Assembly (NCBI GenBank): GCA_963082975.1
Contig: OY720348.1
Coordinates: forward strand, 22,373,146 to 22,437,145
Length of the DNA: 64,000 bases
Reading direction: 5' to 3'
Source of the DNA: Labia minor
Taxonomy: Eukaryota > Arthropoda > Insecta > Dermaptera > Spongiphoridae
Each line of letters starts with the position of its first letter. The first letter of the stretch is position 1. The notes under the pieces were generated by a model that searched no databases, was not told the DNA's origin, and worked only from the letters and a program-made list of their open reading frames with translations. Positions 56,801 through 64,000 of the stretch are shown piece after piece. The position numbers and the translations under genes were made by a program.

Positions 56801-57002
56801 TCCATGTTAATTAATTCCCATTATGTCTTTTATTCTCATATTAGGTATCCTCCAATCACATTGCATAAAAAGGAAATATTCTGTTTCGACTGTTTAATAG
56901 AAATTTTAATTTCTATCATAATCTATCGTTTTGGTTTCATACCATATGATAAGGAAAAAACAAGTAGAAAAAGACTAAAAAATTTATTTATTTTATTATT
57001 TA

Positions 57003-57427
57003 CTAGCTGCTTCGTCCCCTGTACCCCCGAGTGGTACATAGTATTTGGTTGAAAGCAGTAAAAGGTTTTCATCCATTTTGTTTCAATCAGTAAATTACAT
57101 GAAAAATTCATTTCTTTTCGTGTTCTTATTATAAATATTATATATTTTAATTTAATCAGTAAATTAATTATATATATTATTATTATTGTATATGTTATAT
57201 CTATCTATCTATGTGGCTCAAAGATACTCGAAAGTTTTTGGCTGCAAAAACTACATTTCCAAGTGTCCCTATCCTGAGCCCTTGTCCCATCTCTCTTACG
57301 TCCCTTCCTACGCGTCTTTGGTCTTCCAAGCGGACGTTTTCCAATCGGGCTCCCCACCAATATCTTTTTCCTCTCCCATTCTAGCATGTGCAGACAAAAA
57401 CCTTTATATATATATATATATATATAG
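57003..57427 (+). repeat. Composite repeat S, copy 2
   Basis: GAGTGGTACATAGTATTTGG to GACAAAAACCTTTATATATA, as in 16186-17052 but shorter. It contains the same reverse-oriented LINE 3' piece at 57196-57390. HINE-1 copy O abuts its right end. Confidence 0.65.
57196..57390 (-). mobile_element. LINE 3'-end fragment inside repeat S
   Basis: On the minus strand it reads through a GRPKTRRK-like stretch and the CGAAAGTTTTTGGC end region of the LINE. Same orientation and position within S as at 16393-16575. Confidence 0.65.
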
Positions 57428-57663
57428 ATGAGAGATTGTGATCACGAAAACGATGGCGAGATTTTGATGATGTTATACGTTTTGAAGGTTTCTGAGTCAT
57501 TTTCAATAAGGTTGAGAAAAATGTCTCTCTCTGTGTGTGTAGACAAGATTACGCAAAAACGGTTTGAGCTAGAATAATGAAATTTTGTATACGGGTATTA
57601 TTCAAAATTCGTAGTTTTTTTATCAACTTTTGACAAATGCAGCTCATTCGCAAAAGGACCATT
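57428..57663 (+). mobile_element. HINE-1 copy O, truncated both sides
   Basis: GATTGTGATCACGAAAACGA, TTATACGTTTTGAAGGTTTC, a (CT)(GT) microsatellite, the core AATGAAATTTTGTATACGGG and TGCAGCTCATTCG. The first hairpin is reduced and the 3' half is absent. Confidence 0.8.
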
Positions 57664-58439
57664 GAAGCTAAAAGCAGTTGAAAACAAATACATTTCATAA
57701 GTTTGCTAAACTCACAAAAATATAGTATTAATCCAAAAAGTCTTCTTATTTCAACAAAGTGTTATCAGTGGAAATTTTGTTAAAAACTTTAAATCTTATG
57801 ATCGGATAGATAGAATCACACACCTCATTCAATACAAAAGGGGGTGGATGATCTTTTTTACCCCACTGTCATTTAAAGAGAGAAAATATGAAACACTAAT
57901 TAACTTATAAAATAAAGTAAATTTTCAAATTTACTTATTCTTAATAATCATCTATACCTACTGGCATAGACTGGTATAGACTTAAGTTACCTTAATCAAT
58001 TTTGTATAAATTTCCTTTTTTTATCTCGTATTTAAATCATCTTTTGATAGCTCTTTACTTTTCTATTTGTATTAATTCTATTAAAACCCATTTATGAAAA
58101 TATCAAAACAATATTCCAAAAAAACCTAATATATATTATATATCTATCATCTTGATATTATCTTGATATTATACTATAAATCATATTTTATTTTCCAATA
58201 GTTTTTTTTAAAATTTTTATTTTATTTTTTTTCTAAATTCCATTAAAATTGATAACCATTCGTTTCTTATATTAGAAAATCCAAATATATAAATTTATTT
58301 TAAAATTTTTGCAATTATTATTATTAAAAATTTTTATGGAAATATTAGATGCAGAATTAATACGATTAATAATTTATAATAGAGTATATATACTATTTAA
58401 ATATTTCAAGTTTAAATTGGGTGGCTTGTATTGCTGGTT
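57664..58439. other. Non-coding AT-rich DNA
   Basis: No gene or recognised element. Confidence 0.55.
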
Positions 58440-58567
58440 GCCTAAATGCCAGGGGCTCCTAGTCGAGTGAAAGCTCGCTCAGTCAGTCAGTCGATTTCGT
58501 TCCGTGAGTGCGCTTGCCAACTCAAACCAGGCGGGCGGCGATGACGCTCTTTCTCTCTCTACAAAGC
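58440..58567 (+). CDS. Candidate first exon with core promoter (unconfirmed)
   Basis: A sharp unique GC-richer block in AT-rich DNA. It has TCAGTCAGTCAGTCG at about 58479, which fits an arthropod initiator (TCAGT), then TTCCGTGAGTGCGC. An ATG at 58541 opens nine codons (MTLFLSLQS) that end exactly at a strong donor, GTAAGTG, at 58568. The short hydrophobic start could be the beginning of a signal peptide. No downstream exon was found. It lies 16 kb 3' of the Ig exon on the same strand, so it would start another gene or an alternative transcript. It could also be a non-coding first exon or a chance match. Confidence 0.35.
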
Positions 58568-58753
58568 GTAAGTGTATTTTCTATTGAAATTATTATAATT
58601 CACCAATATAAAGCGATCAATTAACATCACCCCTACCATCATTGTAATAAAGTCTCCAATGATTTACTGATTTTTTTTAATAATTATTTTAATAGAAAAA
58701 TATCATATTTGTTTTTTATTTCATATTCATATTATGAATGATATTTTATTTAT

Positions 58754-58785
<32 letters not shown>

Positions 58786-59979
58786 TTAACGTGATATATC
58801 TGCACATTACTCAAAATTTATTTTAAAATTATTCACACATTTTATTAGAATTTGAAAATGTATATATCTTCTTTTCTTCTAATTAATCTCTTTTCTATTT
58901 CATTTTTCTCATGTCATTTAATATAATAGGATATATTATATATCGTACCCTATATATATATATATTGGTATATATATTTCTATTTATTATTTTTATTCTA
59001 TTTTTTAATATTTTCTATTCAATATGAGTTGATTTTTTAAATATATATTTGGATATTATTATTCATTTAAGTAAATATAATTTTTTTATTTTCAATTTGA
59101 AGTGACATTTATTCTAGAGACGCCCAAACGCAGGGCTAATTTATTTTATTTTTTTCTTTTATCTTGTATTTTACTGTTTAATTTATCTAAAAAAATGATT
59201 AATTCTGATAAATATTTATTCTTTCGATATCAATTATTTTCTGAGAATTCTACATGATTATCAAAATAAAAAATCAATTGAAATTTAAATAGAAATCATT
59301 TTAACATTCTCTTTTAATTATAAATAATAGAAAAGGTCAGTTTTTAATACTTTCATTTTGTAAACAAGAATTTTATTATGTGTCTTTGAAATATATCTAA
59401 ATATTATTATTTCATTAAAAGTTATAATAACGAAAAATTGATATGTGATACATTGATTAACAACAGTTTCAAAGTATTTTTAATCTGCATTAAAAAAAAT
59501 ACAACTGATTATAAAGGCAGATATTTTATTAGAATGAATTAATTATAAATTTGGAAATAATTTTAAAGCTCGGAAGCTTCTATTAGCTAAACAGCGTAGG
59601 CGTTACGTTATATATATTATATATTACTCGTATTCTATATTCTATTGTATATATCTCGAGACAACTCCCAATATATTTACTTGTTTTTCTTATTTTGATT
59701 TCAAGCAAGAGCTATTGAACTAATATATATATTTTCAAGTTATCTTTTTTCACCACATACTCATGCGACCTTAATTGTACAATCGGTACTAAATAAATAA
59801 CATAAGAGAGGGAAATTATATAAGAATAATTTATATAAAAAAAGAAAGAAAGAAATTTTATTATATTTAGATATCAATTAATAAACAAGATATATTTACA
59901 AACTTTGATTCATATTACGGTACACATATGTTTATTGTACAATTTCAGTTACACAAATAGCCTAAGCTCAACTTAGGTT
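58568..59979. other. Non-coding AT-rich DNA
   Basis: Many short (AT)n tracts; no gene or recognised element. Confidence 0.6.
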
Positions 59980-60139
59980 GCTGGATAGAGACTCAACGGG
60001 GGGATCTACTGGTTTTTATTTATTTTATAACCTTTAATACGAGACACTTAATAGATAGACGTTATTAATAGAAAAAGTCAGTACGATACGGTAATGCTGT
60101 GATGATATAGGAAGTAGGTGTATTTTCTTCGTTTTCCAA

Positions 60140-60345
60140 CTAGAGACAAAAAGGCATAACGAAAAGCGATATCCGGAAACGGCGATGACTTAAAACTTGC
60201 ACGTAACCTGAACTTGCGGTAGTCTAAAACAGCAGCTAACCGGAAACTTGCGGTAGCCTAGAACTGGCGGTATCCTAAAACTTGGCCGTAACGTAAAAAC
60301 TTGGCCGTAACCTAAAAACTTGGCCGTAACCTAAAAACTGTAATA
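60140..60345. repeat. 19-bp minisatellite
   Basis: Three near-perfect 19-bp units CTTGGCCGTAACCTAAAAA at about 60290-60345, preceded by several degenerate ones (CTTGCGGTAGCCTAGAA, CTGGCGGTATCCTAAAA). The unit length is not a multiple of three, so the array is not coding. Confidence 0.8.
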
Positions 60346-60847
60346 ACTCATTAATAACAGGTACGGGTATTATTATAAGCGTTATTCATAAAGACATATA
60401 TTATAATTCACTCTTACCGGTACGATATCTGATATGGGCGGTATTTATTGCAGGTAAATTTCACAACAATATATATATTTTATTCTTACAGACACTACTG
60501 GAGAGAAACGTTTACGGTAGAATTTTCGGTAAGATGCAATACATTAATTAATTCGATAGCGAGACGATAATATTTCATCCATTGGACAGGCGAGAATATC
60601 TCTTTCTTTTCACTTCATCCTATCACTAGGCTATATCCCCTCCCATCCATTAGTCAATCATATTGATTCCGATAGATGGCACGGGTATGTCCGTTTGTGC
60701 TTGTACGACTTTTCCTCTAATATTCAATCTCGGCGTTACATACCCCCTTCCAGAGGGAACGTCGTACAGAAAGTTTTGTCGGAATGGACCGGTACGGAAG
60801 TGTTTGATTTCAATCGGTACGGGACTCTCGGTAGAACTTCAAAGATA

Positions 60848-61725
60848 CGATACATGATTCTTCCACGTGAATGGAGAAACCATGAGCTCACGTGAGGGCA
60901 GGGTTGCCAATCCCTGAGGTAGATTTCTTTTCTATTGGCTTGATAGAAAATATCCACCCGTTACCCGTTCGATTCCAAAGAGACTTCAAGACGAAACGAT
61001 ACATGATTCTTCCATGTGAAATGGAGAAACCATGAGCTCACGTGAGGGCAGGGTTGCCAATCCCTGAGGTAGATTTCTTTTCTATTGGCTTAATAGAAAA
61101 TATCCACCCGTTACCCGTTCGCTTACAACAAAGAGAACTTCAAGACGAAACGATACATGATTCTTCCATGTGAAATGGAGAAACCATGGGCTCACGCGAG
61201 GGCAGGGTTGCCAATCCCTGAGGTAGATTTCTTTTCTATTGGCTTAATAGAAAATATCCACCCGTTACCCGTTGATTCCAAAGAGAACTTCAAGACGAAA
61301 CGATACATGATTCTTCCATGTGAAATGGAGAAACCATGGGCTCACGCGAGGGCAGGGTTGCCAATCCCTGAGGTAGATTTCTTTTCTATTGGCTTAATAG
61401 AAAATATCCACCCGTTACCCGTCGATTCCAAAGAGACTTCAAGACGAAACGATACATGATTCTTCCATGTGAAATGGAGAAACCATGAGCTCACGTGAGG
61501 GCAGGGTTGCCAATCCCTGAGGTAGATTTCTTTTCTATTGGCTTAATAGAAAATATCCACCCGTTACCCGTTCGCTTACAACAAAGAGAACTTCAAGACG
61601 AAACGATACATGATTCTTCCATGTGAAATGGAGAAACCATGGGCTCACGCGAGGGCAGGGTTGCCAATCCCTGAGGTAGATTTCTTTTCTATTGGCTTAA
61701 TAGAAAATATCCACCCGTTACCCGT
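60848..61725. repeat. ~150-bp tandem repeat array, six units, two types
   Basis: Unit starts (CGATACATGATTCTTCC) fall at 60848, 60997, 61151, 61301, 61450 and 61604, giving spacings of 149, 154, 150, 149 and 154. Type A units (1, 2, 5) carry GAGCTCACGTGAGG; type B (3, 4, 6) carry GGGCTCACGCGAGG. Units 2 and 5 have the CTTACAAC spacer, so 2-3 and 5-6 look like one duplicated dimer. The unit resembles the left part of repeat R in reverse orientation. Open frames across it are by-products. Confidence 0.92.
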
Positions 61726-61805
61726 ATATGCGTAATGTTACGTGACTCTTCATCGGCAACAGGTACTTGTAGCAGGACTTGCTTCATATCAAGTTTAGAA
61801 AATTA

Positions 61806-62033
61806 CTAATTCATACAGGTAGGCTCATTCTCCACTGATGAGATCGGAATATCATCACTCTTCTCCAAGGGTGACACTTTAGGTTCACGAAAGAGCGAGA
61901 CAGTTTTGTCCAACGGCAACGGTATTGAAGTTTTCCCAGTAGGTAGTAAGGTATTATCGGTTGGTGGCGACACGGAAATCTTCACAGAGGGCGGTAAGGT
62001 ATTATTGGTTGGTGGCGGTACGGAAATCTTCAC
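61806..62033 (-). CDS. Repeat-encoded Pro-rich frame after gag (doubtful)
   Basis: 75 codons on the minus strand. The ATG overlaps the stop of the gag-like frame (ATGA at 62030-62033). The first half is translated from the 48-bp minisatellite, giving 16-residue repeats such as KISVPPPTNNTLPPSV. The second half (PLEKSDDIPISSVENEP) is unique but has no domain I recognise. Because 48 is divisible by three, all frames through the array can stay open, so this may not be a protein. Confidence 0.25.
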   Translation of the reverse strand: MKISVPPPTNNTLPPSVKISVSPPTDNTLLPTGKTSIPLPLDKTVSLFREPKVSPLEKSDDIPISSVENEPTCMN

Positions 62034-62104
62034 AGAGGGCGGTAAGGTATTATTGGTTGCTGGCGGTACGGAAATCTTCGCAAAGGGCGGTAAGGTATTA
62101 CTTT
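61945..62104. repeat. 48-bp minisatellite
   Basis: Three full units and one partial unit of GGCGGTAAGGTATTATTGGT.. ending in CGGAAATCTTCACAGAG. The units differ by a few substitutions. On the minus strand the array codes for 16-residue repeats in two frames. Confidence 0.88.
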
Positions 62105-62512
62105 AGGAACTCGGGACGGAAAGGAAACTGGACCTTTAGAATCTGATTTGCTAATAGCATCACCACAACCACTGTTATCTATCTTCATGAGCTCCGCTAC
62201 ACGGCTACGCTCCGTTACAAACTCTATGAGTAACTCATAAGTCGGTATGGTTGTCGACGACTGCTTGTCCTCGAACTCTCTCCTCGTGCCAGAATCTAAG
62301 TTATTTAATGCTATCTGTAGTTTAATAAAATCTCCCACATCCGGTAAATTTAGGGACATTAAGGCACTCATATTGCTGACATGTCCACTGAGAAATCGTT
62401 GAAGGCTACTATGGGATGAATTTGTTAGCGGTAGAAATTCGGTAATTCGAGATAAATATAAGCTATTAATTCTTCCGCCATCGTTAAGGAAAAACTCTAT
62501 TATAACCAGCAA
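62030..62512 (-). CDS. BEL/Pao-type Gag-like fragment
   Basis: 160 codons. Residues about 27-110 (LPLTNSSHSSLQRFLSGHVS, SALMSLNLPDVGDF, NNLDSGTRREFE, PTYELLIEFVTERSRV) follow the pattern of the retroelement Gag domain of BEL/Pao elements (DUF1759-like): a serine-rich helix, an SALxSL core, LDxxTRRxFE and a tail ending in a SR..E helix. From about residue 133 the frame enters the 48-bp minisatellite and ends in VIPYRPL repeats. No zinc knuckle, protease or polymerase is seen, so it is a fragment or a captured gene. The ATG lies 10 bp inside the 121-bp inverted repeat. Confidence 0.6.
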   Translation of the reverse strand: MLVIIEFFLNDGGRINSLYLSRITEFLPLTNSSHSSLQRFLSGHVSNMSALMSLNLPDVGDFIKLQIALNNLDSGTRREFEDKQSSTTIPTYELLIEFVTERSRVAELMKIDNSGCGDAISKSDSKGPVSFPSRVPKVIPYRPLRRFPYRQQPIIPYRPL

Positions 62513-62521
62513 CCCAGTACA

Positions 62522-62642
62522 AAATAATTATTAAAGAGAATAAAAATTTACAATACAAAACAAGTAGATAATCAATTACAATAACGAAATTATTATATAA
62601 GGTATAATACCATATACTACAGACAAACAGTTGTTGAATTAT
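62522..62642. repeat. Inverted repeat, left arm (121 bp, perfect)
   Basis: Exact reverse complement of 63880-64000 over 121 bases. The pairing stops at the inner side (62643/63879), while the outer side is cut by the window edge, so the true arm may be longer. Confidence 0.95.
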
Positions 62643-62645
62643 TTA

Positions 62646-63565
62646 TTCAATAATAAATTTATCATAACCAAACGAAATTTGAAACCATTTATATTGTTTA
62701 AAAAAAATAAACAAATAATTTCTGACTTAATTTTAAACAAATCATAAATTTATTTATAACAACTGTATAAACCCTTAAAGATAAAAATAATTATTTTCAA
62801 TATAATTATTTTAGAATTGAATAATATTAATTTTTAAAATTATTAGAATCTTATGATTAATATTATTTTGTTTACTAGATACGAAATGAATTAATGTATT
62901 GGGGTTACATTTTCAGAGAACAAACGATAATTATAGGTAATACTTAAATTCATTCAACAATAAACTTATCATAATTAAACGGAATTTTAAATAATTTATT
63001 TTATTTATAAAAAAAATTAAATAAATTATTTCGGAATTATTTTTAACCAAGTCATAAGCTTATTTATAAGCATAAGTTTATACAACCTTTAAAGATAAAA
63101 ATAATTATTTTCGATAAAATTACTTTAGAATTGAACACTATTAATATTTATAACTATTAATCTTATTCTTAACATTATTATGTTTTAAAATACAAAATGA
63201 ATTAATGTTTTGAATATATTTTCCAAGTATAAACGGTAATTATAGGTATCCTTGAATTTATTCAATAATAAATTTATATTATAACCAAACGGAATTTTAA
63301 ATAATTTATTTTACTTATATAAAAATAAATAAATTATTTCGGAATTAATTTTAAACAAGTCATAAGCTTATTTATAATGATTGTATAAACTTTTGAAGAT
63401 AAAAATAATTATTTTCAATAAAATTGTATCAGAATTGTATAATATTAATATTTAAAAATATCAATCTTATTATTAATATTATTATATTTATAAATACAAA
63501 ATGCATTAATGTGTCTTAGTTATATTTTCTAAGAACAAACGATAATTATAGGTATACTTAAATTT
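62646..63565. repeat. 307-bp tandem repeat, three units
   Basis: Units begin with TTCAATAATAAATTTATCAT or close variants at 62646, 62953 and 63260 (spacing 307 and 307). Each holds AAACGGAATTTTAAATAATT, GATAAAAATAATTATTTTCA and AACGATAATTATAGGTA. Diverged by substitutions but almost without indels. AT-rich and non-coding. Confidence 0.9.
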
Positions 63566-63734
63566 AATCTATATTAAATATATAAAAAAACACCTCCAAA
63601 TAAATTATATCATCCAAAATCAATTACAAGTTCATTTCTTTAATTTTATATATTTATTTTCATTTTATTTTATTAATTAGTTTATTTTTAATTATATTAA
63701 TAATTAATATCGATATATTTATGTGATTAATAAT

Positions 63735-63880
63735 CAATAAAAGAAAAACCAATGTACCAGCTGTTTGGGGACCATATATTTATGTATAATGAAAAATCAA
63801 TGTCCCAGCTGAACAGTCATATATTTATGTATAAAAAAAACAAAAACCAGCGTCCCTATTGTCCGGGCGCCATATGCTCA
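63735..63880. repeat. ~50-bp degenerate tandem repeat
   Basis: Three diverged units: AACCAATGTACCAGCTGTTT, ATCAATGTCCCAGCTGAACA and AACCAGCGTCCCTATTGTCC, each followed by a CATATATTTATG-like stretch. They directly adjoin the right inverted-repeat arm. Confidence 0.65.
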
Positions 63881-64000
63881 TAATTCAACAACTGTTTGTC
63901 TGTAGTATATGGTATTATACCTTATATAATAATTTCGTTATTGTAATTGATTATCTACTTGTTTTGTATTGTAAATTTTTATTCTCTTTAATAATTATTT
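63880..64000. repeat. Inverted repeat, right arm (121 bp, runs off window)
   Basis: Reverse complement of 62522-62642. If symmetry continues past the window, the gag-like frame could reappear on the plus strand. Confidence 0.95.

Noticed and set aside
56657..57052. 131-codon open frame as a gene
   Set aside because: The longest plus-strand frame outside transposons, but it runs from a small GC-rich patch into repeat S with low-complexity content. No domain or splice context.
60663..61459. Several open frames of 60-100 codons
   Set aside because: They are translations of the ~150-bp tandem array and its margin, on both strands. Repetition keeps the frames open.
1..64000. CRISPR arrays, bacterial operons, rRNA genes
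   Set aside because: None seen. Tandem arrays here have no spacer pattern, and the sequence is clearly eukaryotic.

Overview
This is AT-rich animal nuclear DNA, almost certainly from an arthropod and probably an insect. It has no operons and no long intact open reading frame. It carries tRNA-derived SINEs, LINE remnants, mariner and hAT elements and several Helentron-like families. The species cannot be fixed from the sequence. One host-gene piece is well supported: a 104-nt internal exon at 42269-42372 (+) with the start of an immunoglobulin domain of the DIP/lachesin-like neuronal surface proteins. No other exon of that gene was found, so most of the window is probably intron of one large neuronal gene. 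A second, weaker host signal is a possible first exon with core promoter at 58440-58567 (+).

The rest is a dense layer of transposons, often nested. The commonest (here HINE-1, about 600 bp, about 16 copies) has terminal hairpins, a 10-bp subterminal inverted repeat and a central microsatellite, the layout of Helentron-associated elements of the DINE-1 type. Families P and Q show related architecture. Two SINEs of about 265 bp with clear target duplications sit inside HINE-1 copies. Two hAT elements are nested one inside the other, each with an 8-bp target duplication. Two internally deleted mariners share one deletion junction, and a third mariner is an inverted double 5' end. A frameshifted LINE occupies 53.9-55.0 kb.

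A dispersed repeat of about 1 kb (R: 26.3-27.3 and 40.6-41.6 kb, with poorer copies at 10.6 and 24.8 kb) carries two adjacent perfect hairpins whose stem differs between copies by a paired, compensatory change.

The right end (about 59.98-64 kb) is different. It is less AT-rich and built of tandem repeats (19-bp, about 150-bp, 48-bp and 307-bp units) around a BEL/Pao-like gag fragment on the minus strand. It ends in a perfect 121-bp inverted repeat that runs into the window edge.

Other islands of unique, less AT-rich DNA (9.5-9.85, 20.6-21.3, 23.1-23.5, 34.5-34.8, 35.6-36.1, 42.4-42.8, 50.3-51.0 and 56.6-56.8 kb) are candidate regulatory or unannotated exonic sequence. I could assign no product to them.
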